DNA from: Chloranthus sessilifolius
Taxonomy: Eukaryota; Streptophyta; Magnoliopsida; Chloranthales; Chloranthaceae
NCBI GenBank assembly: GCA_021018995.1
Contig: CM037585.1
Span: 122,726,831 to 122,790,830 of the forward strand
Direction: 5' to 3'
DNA: 64,000 nt
Shown here: one piece after another, positions 33,344 through 44,528 of the stretch
Layout: every line of letters starts with the position of its first letter
Position numbering within the stretch: the stretch's first letter is position 1
Made by a program: the position numbers and the translations under genes
Notes under the pieces: generated by a model
Database searches by the model: none
Seen by the model: the letters and a program-made list of their open reading frames with translations, nothing else
What the model was told of the DNA's origin: nothing

Positions 33344-35609
33344 TTATTTTATTTTCATGTTCCCGAATGAAACATCCATAACCCTTGTTTGACAATTTAT
33401 ACATGCGTTGGCCGTTGCTAAAAACGGCTGACCAAGAATAATTGGGGCTTGTTTGCTAGAAACAGAAGAATGGACCATATCTAACAACACAAAATTTAAT
33501 GGGAAGAAAAACTTATCTATTCCCACCAAAACACGCTATAAAATTCCTCTTGGATGTCTCTCTGAACTGTCATCTAACTGAAGAGCTACTGCCGTGGGTT
33601 GCAACTCACCCAAACCAAGTTTTTTGTAGACTTAGTATGATAAAAGGTTAACGCTCTCCCTTAAATCCAGCAATGCCTTATTAGTGGTGTGTCCAACAAT
33701 GGCACATGAAGTTGTTGGCACGCCTGGGTCCTTCATTTTTGGGGTGTGTCTAACCTGAGTAAGGAACTTACCCGCTTGGTCAGGAATTTTTTTTTAGAGA
33801 TAGGGGTCCATGACTTACGCTTCTGTGTGCACATGCTTTCAAGAATTTAGCGTAAGATGGGACCTGCTTTATCGCATCAAGGAGAGGAAGATTGATCTTC
33901 ACTTGTTTAAATGTTTCAATCATTTCCTCAATCCTTGTTTTATCTTTACTGAAGGGTGATGACGTCTCTAAACAATGTGGAAAAGGAGCTTTTGGTATGA
34001 ATGATTTCTTTTCCACTTGTTTGGATGTAGGATTCCTTTCAGGTGTATGCATGGTGATTTCAGATTGCTCACCAGTTTCTAAGAAATTCTTCCCCTCCAA
34101 TGTTGATTGCTTATTTTCTTCCTCTACGATCTCTATTTGCCTTTCTCTGTTCTCGTCAGCTTCTTTCCTCAATCCACCATATTATCGACCATCCTTCCAC
34201 TTTGAAGAGTGGTAACAACTTGAACTTGCTCGTGAGAATTTTGTGAGGTCCCTCCCTGATATTGTCCTATGGGATTAGCCAAAGGTTGGCTTGGTAGGCT
34301 GCCTTCCTCCCTATGATTCAACGAGTTAGCTATTCGCCCAATTTGTGTCTTGAGCTTATCTATTGACTGAGTGTGGGGGTGAAGAATTTGCGACTGAGTG
34401 TTAAATCTATCGCTGGCTTGAAGGACTTTGTCCTCAAAAGCAGAATTCTTAGGTGGTGATGGAGCAGCTTGTGGATTATAGGACTGATTGTGTTGAGATT
34501 GATGAAATTCAGGAGGCCTCACTTGTGCAATTGGTCGCGCAGGCTGAGTGTATGTTGCGCCTTGACCTTGCACTCTCCATGAAAAGTTTTAGTGATTCCT
34601 CCACCTTGAATTTTATGTATTTGAGAACGGATTCGCCTCTTGCCTACCAAAGGATTGTGCAATATGTACTTGTTCTTGCACGAAATCAGGGTACATTATG
34701 CGGATGGGCATTCAGTAATGGTATGAGTTTGACTCTAACAAATGGAGCATATCTCATGAATGGGAGCTTGATTCTGCTGCTGAGTCACTAGCACTAACTG
34801 GTCCAATTAACTTCGTAAATACTACATCTAGATGTAGAGGTATATTACGCGAGGGAACATCACCATCTCGGTGAGTCAAAGCAGCATGTTGTAATGAGTT
34901 TTCACTGAGGGTTTCAAAGAGGTTCTAAGCCTCATCTTCATTTTTGGTAAGGAACGTACCATCGCACGAAGCGCTGACCATGTGTCGGCTGCGCTCTATT
35001 AACCCCTCATAAAAGTTTTGCACCAATTGCCATCTGGGTACGCCATAATGATGACATTTTTTGAGTATTTCCTTTAAATGATCCCAACTTTCATGAAGTT
35101 CTTCCCATGGAAGTTGGGCGAAAGTAGTAATGGTTCTCCTAATTTGATTAGTCTTCCTGATGGGGTAAAATTTCTTAAGGAATTCTTGAATTAATTGAGC
35201 CCATGTGGTAAGTGAATTGACTGGCAAAGAGTGCAACCAAGGCTTGACTTTATCTTTCAATGAAAGGGGAATAATCTTAATTTTATAGCTTCTCTGAGAG
35301 ATGAACCAATTTGAAAGTGGTACAGAGTTCAAGGAATTCATTTAAGTGCTTAAGGGTCCTCATTGCTCAATCCACGAAACAATGGAATCGATTGAATGGT
35401 AGAGGGTTTGATTTCAAAAGCCTCTGTTGAGGTGGCTAGTAGTCGAATGCAAGAGTCCTAAGTTGTTCTTCTTCCGCTATGTTGCAATTAACAAAATTAA
35501 CCTCGGTACGACAGCCTCTCCTAAGAATCTTACAAGTTATATCTATTTCTAGATTAAGATGTTCTAGTTCAGGGTAAAGAGAACATATACCAAGAACCAA
35601 TTTACTCAC
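33344..35609 (-). pseudogene. Athila-like gag-protease, minus copy
   Basis: Read from the right: gag core (SLKDKVKPWLHSLP at about 35255; FAQLPWEELHESWDHLKEIL at about 35115), a Gln/Pro-rich linker (34573-34169), the conserved LPLLDAIKQVPSYAKFLK (about 33860), then aspartic protease pieces, ALLDLRESVNLL at about 33680 (Gly after DL replaced by Arg) and LGQPFLATANACINC at about 33420. RT is missing. The left end meets the opposite-strand gag remnant near 33300; the right end is cut by the solo LTR at 35610. Frameshifts are numerous. Confidence 0.85.
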
Positions 35610-35949
35610 TGTGACAGCCCAGATTTTCTCAACGTGATTTTTCTGAGATTTTTTTTTTCTTTAACTGTACCCAAACCAACTGGGAAAATTCAGACCGCCA
35701 GATCGTAGATCACAATCTGAATATAGAATATTTAGTACATTCACACACATGTTGAAATCAAAGTAGAATATACATGCTGTAATTAAAATCTTCAATTCTA
35801 ATATCCAACATAAACAGTAAACTAAAACAAACAACCAATGATGGCCAACCCTCACCTAACAGTGGTGTACCATACATGTATAATAACACGAGCGTACCAA
35901 GTCTAAACTTACCAAAATCCACAATGTACTAATTCTATGATCCCGAAAA

Positions 35950-35999
35950 TCTGACAAGTCCTCAAGTCCTCAAGTTCGATGTCTTAATAAGTGTTATAC
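35950..35999 (-). pseudogene. decayed LTR-encoded exon (solo LTR)
   Basis: The minus strand keeps the conserved block TTAGCTCACCCTGACTATAC followed by GTCACAG at the same distance from the LTR end as in the other Tekay-like LTRs, but the frame after it is broken and lacks the YVPEE core. Confidence 0.4.
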
Positions 36000-36529
36000 C
36001 TGTGACGTATAGTCAGGGTGAGCTAACAGTGTAAGCTCAGTGGAGAAAACTGATACCAATATACATCTCCTCAGTTATGCATAGATTCAAAGACAGATAA
36101 AAATATTTTCATACTCAAAATAGAAACTGGATTTAAAGTGCATTTTCTTATCAAAACCTAAACTGATTTCGAATGTCTTTTCTTATCAAAACTGAAACTG
36201 ATTTCAAATGCCTTTTCTTATCAAAACTTAAACTAATTTCGAATGTCTTTGCTTATCAAAACTTAAACTGATTTCAAAAGTATTTTCTTATCAAAATGAA
36301 ACTGATTCCAAATGCATTTTCTCACTAAAGAAAACTTCGTATCAAAACATGGTGTTTTGTTCATGTCAAAACGAAAAAGAATTTACTGAGCACACTCACT
36401 TACGTATCTTATCTTTGATTTACTGAATTCGATTCACATTCACTTACATGTCTTATCTTGATTTTATTAAATTCGATTCTTTTTTACTTACATGTCTTAT
36501 CTTGGTTTTTCCAGTTTGACTCCGCCCTA

Positions 36530-36980
36530 GCTGCCCACAGAGTACTTATAATCCGCCCATAGCGGTCCACAGACACATAATCCGCCCATAGCGGTCCACT
36601 TCAATTTTCTTGACTTATAGTTCGATTCACAGAGAGTTCGATCCAAAGCGTATGTAAATCTCGCCAGAGCAGTCCAAGGGCGTATATAGATCTCACCAGA
36701 GCGGTCCAAGGGTGTACAGAGATATCCAGAATTGTACCTAAATCCCACCAGAGCGGTCCAAGGGTGTACAAAGATATCCAGAATTGTACATAAATCCCAC
36801 CAGAGCGGTCCAAGGGCGTACATAGATACGAATATGTCCAAAGGAGTACGTAAATCCCGTCAAAGCGGTCTAAGGGCGTACATGAATACAAAGGTGTGCA
36901 AGGGAGTACGTAAATCCTGCCAAACCGATCTAAGGGCATACATATATCCTGCCAAAGCGGTCCAAAGGTGTACTTATAAT
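36530..36980. repeat. tandem array AGCGGTCCAAGGGYGTACA in solo LTR
   Basis: About ten units of roughly 30-60 bp share AGCGGTCCAAGGGCGTACAT and ATCCCACCAG. They create long spurious frames on both strands. Confidence 0.88.
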
Positions 36981-37500
36981 TTGATTCAAATTTAACTTCT
37001 GAGTTCGATTCAAGGTTTATATTCGATTTGCGTTCAGATCCATATACATATTCGACTTTATGCATTGTGCTTATTTCATGGCAATTGTCATAATTCAGGT
37101 ATCAAATGAAATATAAGTTTTTGAAACCATATAAATAAAGCTCATCACTCGGATGTAAATTTCAAGTTCACTAATCATTTTTCAAAAGCAGATTTGGATT
37201 TTGAATATCAACAAGTTCAAATACTAATTCATGCTTAAATCAAAACTTATCACATTTCATTCGATCATATCAAGCATCTATGAAATTAAATCAAAATACA
37301 ATTGTGTATAAAATTTTTCCCCACCTTAGCCATGATTCACAAGAACCCACGCGAAGCAGTAATAGTTTCCCCCAAACACGTTTTCGACTCCCAACCTACA
37401 TCATATTGTATCCAAAAGTCACTAACCAATGCCAAAAGGATCATACATAACTAATGTTCAAAAATTCTCCAAGAAAAATCCATAATAGTCAAAACTGTCT

Positions 37501-37757
37501 CAGTCGCGCGCGTGAGCTCCAAAGTCGTGTGACCAAGTCATATGGTACCTCACAGTCGCACGAGCTCGCTCGAACGACTATGTTCATCTTTATCTTATAC
37601 AAACCAAGGTTACTCTGTCGCGCGCGCGAGCGACTCGCATGGCACACCTCACAGTCGTGAGAGTGACTGACTAAACTTTTTTATATGCCTATTCTGAAGC
37701 CTATCTCGCGTGAGTGACTCAACTCGCGCGCGAGCGAGTTTCAAAGTCGCGCAAGGG
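37501..37757. repeat. TCGCGCGCGAG palindrome cluster (solo LTR)
   Basis: Repeated GTCGCGCGCG, CTCGCGCGCGAGCGAG and GTCGCACGAGCTCGCTCG words, self-complementary and irregularly spaced, lie in an otherwise AT-rich LTR. Confidence 0.85.
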
Positions 37758-38673
37758 ACTTTCGGGATTCAGTAAATCCACCCGAATTTCCATTTTCTTT
37801 CTCTCTCTTTCCCCCCTTTTTCAAACCCAAATGAAATACACACATCTAGTGTAATAAATACATAATTAAACTAGAATTAGACTACGAGATATCACCTTAT
37901 TAACTCACAGAATTCACGCACAAATTGAACGGAGGAACGTGCTCAATGGCGTCTTCGCCACACGCATCAAAAGGGTTTAAAACCCACCTTTTCTATCGAT
38001 CGAAGTGGACGGAGATCGACTTCTCGCAACGCACACAACAACTCAAAGGTTCTCTTGAGTGTAATCAATGGGTTTAGGGTTTCTAACATCAAGAACAAAA
38101 GAGGGTTTGGAGGTTTTCTCAAGCTCATGATCGTAGTCACGTCAAATCGGCATTCTCTCGCAGTGAATCGAAGAAGAAGAAGAAGTTGAGCGGAAGATCA
38201 ACAATCAACGGCAAACGGAACGGATCTCCCCTCCTCAAGCTCCCTCTCTCTTTTTCTCTCTCTAAAACCCAAGCCCCAAGCACATTTCTCAAACGGATAA
38301 AGCTTCCTTGAGAAGCTTTGTCCTTTTATATTAAAAATATTTTGCTTCCGCATGAAGCGCATACACTCGACTTGAGTGTTAACCCTTATCCAAGGGCTTG
38401 CACACCCTAACCACTTATCCATCGGATTCAGTGTTATGCCAATACACTTAAGTTAAGCCTTAGCTCCCTCGCCAAAGGCCCACAGTCGGCTCAAATAGTT
38501 GTCTCAATCAGTTGGCCCCAAATAGTCGGCCCACTAGTTCAATAAGTTTTAATCATTAATAAACTTTTATTTTCCTGAATTTATTTGATTCTAGGTTGCA
38601 CACCGCACATGGTGTCATCCCGAGCACGAGCACTTGGTCAATGCGTGCGGATTCGAAATTTGGGGATGTTACA

Positions 38674-39158
38674 CTCACCAACTTACAACAATAAAATTTA
38701 AGGTTAAATGAGATGAGCGGTGATACAACTCCTCTTACCGTTGCGAAGGGCTATAGACAGGGAGAGTAAATGAGATGAGCAACGATGAATAGAAGTAGAT
38801 GAAGCCCTGACAAGAGTAGTGTGATAAAAATGGGATAGCACCTGGTATGAAACAAATTGAGAAATGAGATGAGCAGTGATACAACTCCTCTTACCTTTGC
38901 AAAGAGCTATAAGCAACGAGCAGTCATCAACTGTAGAAGTTGGAGCTATAAGAGAAGAATTCAAAGGCGGAGGTGGTGCAGGCATACCTGAAGGATTTGA
39001 ATCTGAGTGGCTTGGTAGTATTAAGACTCAAGGAGGAGGCACTGTGATGGGGCATCAAGATCAAGAGCGTTGGATTTGGGCCGTAACAGATTTTCCAGCG
39101 TCGGAAAAAATAAAAAGGGAGCTAGAATTGAAGAACTGAGAACAATGAAGAATTAGGG
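38674..39158 (-). pseudogene. copia pol connecting region (distal piece)
   Basis: Minus-strand frame contains LIALCKGKRSCITAHLISQF (about 38880-38940), then VSYQVLSHFYHTTLVRASS. This is the linker between integrase and RT in Ty1/copia elements (IALRKG...SYVSY in the family). A diverged copy of the IALRKGKRSC block follows at about 38720-38770. It joins logically with 46927-47770, from which it is separated by the Y/X insertions. Confidence 0.7.
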
Positions 39159-39194
39159 TGTGTCTTAGTCGATCGATCGATCGATCCAGATACT
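39159..39194 (+). repeat. left part of a Y-family LTR (interrupted)
   Basis: TGTGTCTTAGTCGATCGATC begins the LTR, which resumes at 46032 after the X element and ends TCCTGCATCA at 46926, about 925 bp in all. It interrupts copia pol, so it is probably a solo LTR; no target duplication could be confirmed. Confidence 0.55.
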
Positions 39195-39866
39195 TGATCA
39201 GTCCTATAATATACCATTTTATCACCCTTAACTTAGTGATGCTAGAACTTAGTTTGCTACTAATAAGTCACTGATGTGCAGATATTAAAAAAAATAACAA
39301 AAGAGAACCAAAATAATAATATTCGCCAAAATGAACCCATAAAGCATCGTGAAAATAAAAACCAGTAGAAATTTGGGCTTTATAAACATCTTCAGATTTT
39401 GATTTGAATTGACAACTCAGGTTGGAATTTGTAGATTACTGTAATGATTTTTATTTTCTAAAGTTTGATTGACGCCCAAATTTCTAGTGGATTAGAGATT
39501 AGTATAAATCTATATTAAAGGATGCTAGTTTTTTACTGACACCCAAATTCTAGAAGACTGAAATATATTATAACAGTATTTTAAATTTATAAATATTCGA
39601 TAGCTGAAGATTGTGATTAACGACCATAATCTGAAGTAGGAGGATTTAGGATTTATTTTATGCAATTTAGTATAAGAAATCATTCTTTATTCGTATTTCT
39701 CCAGTAGATTAGGAACTTAAAAGATAAGTATAAGTTTTCAGAGAATTAATATATATAGATAAACCTATCTTCGTGGGAACGATCTTATGCTAGTACTATG
39801 ATTTTCATTGCGCACTTATAATAGGTTAAGACTTAACTAGAGATATACATAGCCAAGTCGCTAACA
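39195..39866 (+). repeat. 5' LTR of X, internally deleted
   Basis: TGATCAGTCC...GCTAACA, 672 bp. Compared with the 3' LTR it lacks about 830 bp corresponding to about 44683-45531, the part holding the palindrome cluster and TATA box. Flanks of the deletion align well on both sides. Confidence 0.88.
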
Positions 39867-39869
39867 AGT

Positions 39870-39889
39870 TTTGGTACCGTTGTCGGGGA
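39870..39889 (+). promoter_or_regulatory. primer binding site of X
   Basis: TTGGTACCGTTGTCGGGGA lies just after the LTR. It differs by C-to-T changes from the TGGCGCCGTTGCCGGGGA site (Asp-tRNA type) used by Athila/Tat elements. Confidence 0.75.
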
Positions 39890-40259
39890 TAGCATTTTAT
39901 ATTGTCTATATTAATTTAAGAAATAAGTATTTATCTTTCTCTTTTTATATTTCTTTATATTTTTAATTTTCTTTGATCAATTCTTAAATCTTTTACAGGT
40001 TTATTCCGAGTAACGAATTAAGGTTTCAACTTCCCCTGATCAGATAAGCTAGAGGCTAAGATTTGTATCCCTCCATGCTCTCTAGAATAAAAATTAGATA
40101 AAAATAAAAATAAAATAGACATTTACAATAACTGTTTTAGCCACCCTGCTCTGCACGAACTCAATTCCGAATGATAGGAAAAGGCCAATATGTGGCTAAA
40201 GCATTGGGGGAGTATTATGCATTGACACCTCTTACACCTCCCCTATGTATTTAAACACA

Positions 40260-40860
40260 CCCTACAGCCGGTAATAGGATTTTTGAAATTACACCCAATG
40301 TACTTCAAATACTTCCTACTTTTTATGGGCTAATAGACGAAGACCTCTATTCGCATTTAAATAAATTCGTAAAAGTGTGCACTATCATTCGAATTAAGAA
40401 CTCGACAGAAGTATCCATACGGTTAAGGCTGTTTGCATATTCCCTTAGAGATGAATCAAAGCAGTGGATAAACTCTCTGCCTCATAATTCGATTGCTAAT
40501 TGGGAAGGTCTGGAATGTATGTTTCTTACAAAATTCTTTCCAATTTGTAGGACGAATAAAATTCGGTCTCTTATCGTAGCATTTCACCAATTCTCAGATG
40601 AATCTCTGCAGGAATGTTGGAACCATCTTAAGGACTTCTGCACAAGTGCCCTCACCACGGGGTTACATGTTGGCAACTTGTACTCACTTTCTATGAAGGC
40701 CTTGAAGATGCAAACTGACATATGATTAATGTGGCCTGTGGTGGTATGTTTCGTACATTAATAGCAGAAGAAGCTTGGAAACTCTTTCAGACCCTTAGCG
40801 AGGAACCAATGCAACACCACTCATCGAGTGAGATAGATTCATAGACTTTAACAAATATAC
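40260..40860 (+). pseudogene. gag of element X
   Basis: The retrotransposon gag core is readable: SLRDESKQWINSLPHNSIAN (about 40444), FLTKFFPICRTNKIRSLI (about 40526) and LQECWNHLKDFC (about 40609). It ends at a TGA at 40723, with a decayed continuation (EEAWKLFQTLSEEPMQ) to about 40860. Upstream coding is unclear. Its class matches the Athila-like gags at 32-35 kb. Confidence 0.8.
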
Positions 40861-41417
40861 TTCCTAAGCAAGGAGGATTATGTAAATTAAAGTCAACGAT
40901 GAAAGGTTTTCCAAGGTTGAAGCTTTGAAAAGTAAAAATTCAATCTCTTGTGGGTATAAAATCGTAACAAACATCTCAAAAAGGAGAAGCCCATGGTCCT
41001 AACCATGGCCTAACTCAGGCAGTTTATCAATCTCCAACTGTTTCTTCTTACTCTACAGGAGCCCAAAACCACACTGCTACTGAGGATGCCTTGTTGCAAA
41101 TAGCTCACAACTGGGTGCAACATAGCCGCATCCAGACACAGTTACTCAATCACCTTTAGCAATCTATTGTAAGGTTAGAAACTCAAATTGAGCTACTAAC
41201 CCTTTTTGAGAGAGAGAGAGAGAGAGTAACGTACTACCTTCACGTGCAATTGGTACGTCTAGAGAACGCGCATTTATGGGAGGCACATCAACTCCCTCTG
41301 TTTAAATTGAATTCTTCTAGCACCCGTCGAGCTACTGACTCACCCGTAACAAATGCCCGTAACATATGTTTTAATATTAGAGAGTATTTTATGATTTACA
41401 GTATGCGAAAGTACACT

Positions 41418-41504
41418 CAATCGTAAAGACTCTTTGGTCAAGTCACAATCACTTTAAGCGTATGGATTTACGATTTCTTATGATTCGTAGAGTCAAATCG
41501 TAGC
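41418..41504. repeat. AATCGTA/TACGATT palindrome words, internal to X
   Basis: CAATCGTAAAG, GGATTTACGATTTC and TGATTCGTAGAGTCAAATCG occur within 90 bp. They repeat the motif of the X LTR (44700-45000), here 220-310 bp upstream of an internal TATA box. Confidence 0.65.
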
Positions 41505-41726
41505 GAGTATGATTTGAAGCGTCATAGAGTTTCACTTTCATTCTATAGAATTGCAAATGACAATTCTAGGGAATAGGCAATTCCAGTGATCGATCTTATC
41601 GGTTACGTTGAAACTTGAACCCATTCAATTCATAGAGGAAGCAGACACGCATCGCATTCAATATCTCCACTTCCCAACTATCCAAGCCTATGAGCCTATA
41701 CCTTGACACGTGAACCCTTCCCTTTC

Positions 41727-41735
41727 CTATAAAAT
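41727..41735 (+). promoter_or_regulatory. internal TATA box in X
   Basis: CTATAAAAT is followed by a CT-rich leader and an ATG 60 bp downstream, the layout of a plant core promoter, in the middle of a retroelement. Confidence 0.5.
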
Positions 41736-41794
41736 CAAACCTTTACCTTCCCAAAAACTCATCTCTTTCGTCTTCCTTTCATACCCTAATCCTT

Positions 41795-42013
41795 ATGACG
41801 AAAGAATCAAACCAGAGCGATTTCAGTAAGCAACTTGATAGAATCCTTGAGATACACAAGGCTGAGCTCCTGACTGCAATATAGAGAGTAGAAAATCTAA
41901 AGTACCATCAACCTATACCAGATGCTGAATCGTCTACCAAAACTACCCTTTATCCTAAACCTAACCCAAACCCGACATCACATTCAAAGAGCCCATCTTC
42001 CCCCACTTCCTAA
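41795..42013 (+). pseudogene. short internal ORF of X (unknown)
   Basis: Starts MTKESNQSDFSKQLDRILEI. One TAG at 41882 splits it; the rest is Pro/Ser/Thr-rich and ends with TAA at 42011. I do not recognise the family. By position (after gag, before the LTR, behind a palindrome cluster) it corresponds to ORF2 of the Tekay-like elements, but no sequence similarity is visible. Confidence 0.4.
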
Positions 42014-42107
42014 CCTTTATGCCATCACAACCCCTTTCCATTACTTATCTTCTCCCCTTGCCTGTGTTTCAATCTCTAGGAAGGATCTTCGCAGGGGAGC
42101 AATATAA

Positions 42108-42385
42108 GTGAAGGGTGATATGGAGATGTGTTCACTTCCCCACGCTTCACTGAACCACCGCTGTGGCATTGCATTTCTTCTAAGGAAGACCTGTGATGTG
42201 CTCAGTGTGGGGGAGAGCAATTTGGAAGCCAGTGGGGAGTGTTCCGACAACTCTTGGAGTAGTGACCCTGCCAAGGAGTGGATACTTCTTTGGTAGGAAG
42301 GAATGAGAGACTCTATTCAAGCGGTTAGAAGCCGAGGACCGATCTTTATCGAAGACATCCTCTCGGACGTTGCTGTCGATATCTA
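42108..42385 (+). pseudogene. second short frame in X (unknown)
   Basis: A frame from MKGDMEMCSLPH through RKTCDVLSVGESNLEASG and SNDPAKEW-like residues, with one TAG (42294), continues to IFIEDILSDVAVDI. Its composition looks coding and differs from the AT-rich DNA around it. It could be a captured host fragment or the C-terminal part of the preceding ORF. The product is unknown. Confidence 0.35.
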
Positions 42386-42399
42386 AGATAGTGTGTGTC

Positions 42400-44515
42400 T
42401 AGATTTTTCCTAGGTTTATATTTGATGTAATTAGTTTTTATTTCAGTACTTTAGATATTTCTTTTTCTTGATCATTGTAAATATTCAGTTAATATATAAT
42501 ATCTTCTTTTGACTAACTTTCTTTTTCACTAACTGTGTAATTGTTACTAACTTTTCTTTAATTTTTGTTAGTGATGTCTCCGAGAATAATATGACTGTGT
42601 TTTCCTCAAGTTTGGGGGACATTCTTTACAAAAAAAAAAAATTCACATCTGGTAAACAATTAGTGATATCAGAATTTTCAAATAATATTTAAGTGTCCCC
42701 TATTTTTTGTGCCAATGAGGGCATTGTCCAACTTAAGTTTGGGGGCATACACAACTTCTGTGTATAATAGTAGTTAATTAGTATAGTAGTATTTCAGTTA
42801 GTTTTATTTAGTTTGTAAATTTTTTTTCGAATTTTTAGTTTTAATAGTTGATCATTATATCAGAATTATGATAGAAAAAAGTGAAAATCCGAAAAACTTA
42901 CGATCCATCATAGTAGAAATTTAATAATCAAAATAAAGAATAGTACAATTAATGTTTAGCTCATGAAACACTGTATTAGAAAGAATGTTTGAAACAATAG
43001 ATTGATCTAAACTCTAATATTTTGGACTATAGTTTCAAAATTGTATAAACCAGTGAGCATTAGAGCCAAATTTTCCTTTCTTTGAGAGAGATTGTTTTTA
43101 TTCAAAGTAAAAATTTCTTTGAACTTCTATGCGTGTATGACATCTCATACTGCTGAATTTAAAATCAAAATATTCTATGAATATGATAACCTGATTTTTT
43201 GTCTAGAACTATCTATTTGAAATATTAAAGCAATAAGACATTTACGCTAGTAAATTATAAAGATGATTTAAGGTCATCTTTTGCTAAATCAGAGCAAAAA
43301 AGTTAAAATCCCACAAAATTTTATCCTTTGAACCCATATTAGAAGCCTAAACCAAATTTTTTTATACTAAAAATCTGATAAACCCTTAACCATAAGTACT
43401 ACCCAAAGCTTTCAACTTTTAACCCTTATAATTTTTGAGATTTTAGAATACAAAAGAAGGGAAGAAGAGGGAGTGAAAAGAGTAAAAAGTAAAAACAGAT
43501 AAGGGGAATGTAAAAAAAAAAAGAGTACAACAGAGAAATCAAAAGAAGAACATGAGAAAGAAGTGAAAAATCGTGAAAAGATGATTCTAAAGAAAAAAGC
43601 TTCAGAAAAGAAACAAATATCATAAAATATGATTTTACAAATGGGATTTATAACAGAAATAAGAAGAAAATTTGGGAAAAAGTTATCCAATCATGGATAC
43701 TTACTAAAGTAAAAAGAAAAGGAAAAGATAGGAGAAAGAAGAACTAAATTCTCAGAAAAACTTTGAATCCTACTACCTTTCTTTGATACCTTCTAAAACC
43801 CAAAGCCCCATCACAAACTGATGAAAAGACCTTTTTGATTTATGATTTGTGAAAGCATAAGCCTAGTAGAGATATGAAAACTTAATATTATGGATTACAC
43901 ATGGAATCCTATGAATAGAATAGACTATCATTTTCTATGAGATTGAAATTTTTTTGCAATTATCCTTTGACTGAATTTTTCTGAAATAATACATTGAGAG
44001 AATCCAAAAGTTTCGATATTTTTTTTGAGAGTTTGTCAATAAGTGAATTTTTGAATGAAAATATTTTCTAAATTTGCAGTTTAGAAAAACTTATGAAAAA
44101 TAAACTGTTCACTGATGCATACACTCCGTGCTTACTATGAACTGAAATTGTTAAAGTTCTAATTAAGGATAATTGTTATAATGGAAAGTAAGGATAAAAG
44201 ATTGGTAATTTTATAAAATCATAATAACTATGTGAGGATTAACTTAGTCAACTTAGATAATTTAGTTAGTGTACAAAATTAGTTTAAATTTGTAACTTTT
44301 CTTTTCTTTTGAAAAATCTAAAAATATTTGAAGTTTGTAGCTAACTTCACTGAAAATTTTCAAGAGACTACAAGTCCTCCACTAGGGATCACCTAGGAAT
44401 TTTAAAGGTTTGTTGCATCTGCTAAATGCAATCGTGCTCCCTACGAAAGTGACATTTAATTTCTTTAGTTTAGAATATTTTATGTTTCCTTGTTTGTTAG
44501 GGACTAGCAAAGCGT
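42400..44515. other. non-coding 3' half of X
   Basis: Very AT-rich, no frame. Purine-rich from 43440 to 43680 (spurious Phe/Leu frames on the minus strand). Its last 550 bp are also found, reversed, at 31356-31930. Confidence 0.7.
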
Positions 44516-44528
44516 AAGTTTGGGGGTG
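44516..44528 (+). promoter_or_regulatory. polypurine tract of X
   Basis: AAGTTTGGGGGTG lies immediately before the LTR start TGATCAG; the same tract is seen reversed at 31356. Confidence 0.8.

Larger units (their letters stand above)
35610..38673 (-). mobile_element. complete solo LTR (Tekay-like), 3064 bp
   Basis: Ends are TGTGACAGCCC and GGGGATGTTACA on the plus strand, flanked by an exact 5-bp duplication CTCAC (35605-35609 and 38674-38678). It is related to the LTR at 8951-10932. No internal sequence is present, so the element was reduced to a solo LTR by recombination after integration. It holds an acceptor/exon relic (35950-35999), a tandem array (36530-36980) and a GC-rich palindrome cluster (37501-37757). 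Confidence 0.92.

Noticed and set aside
36601..37065. 154-codon minus frame (repeated TPLDRFGGIYV)
   Set aside because: Translation of the tandem array in the solo LTR; overlapping frames on both strands show it is compositional.
43412..43690. Phe/Leu-rich minus frame resembling a membrane protein
   Set aside because: Purine-rich non-coding DNA of element X; no start context, no conservation seen.
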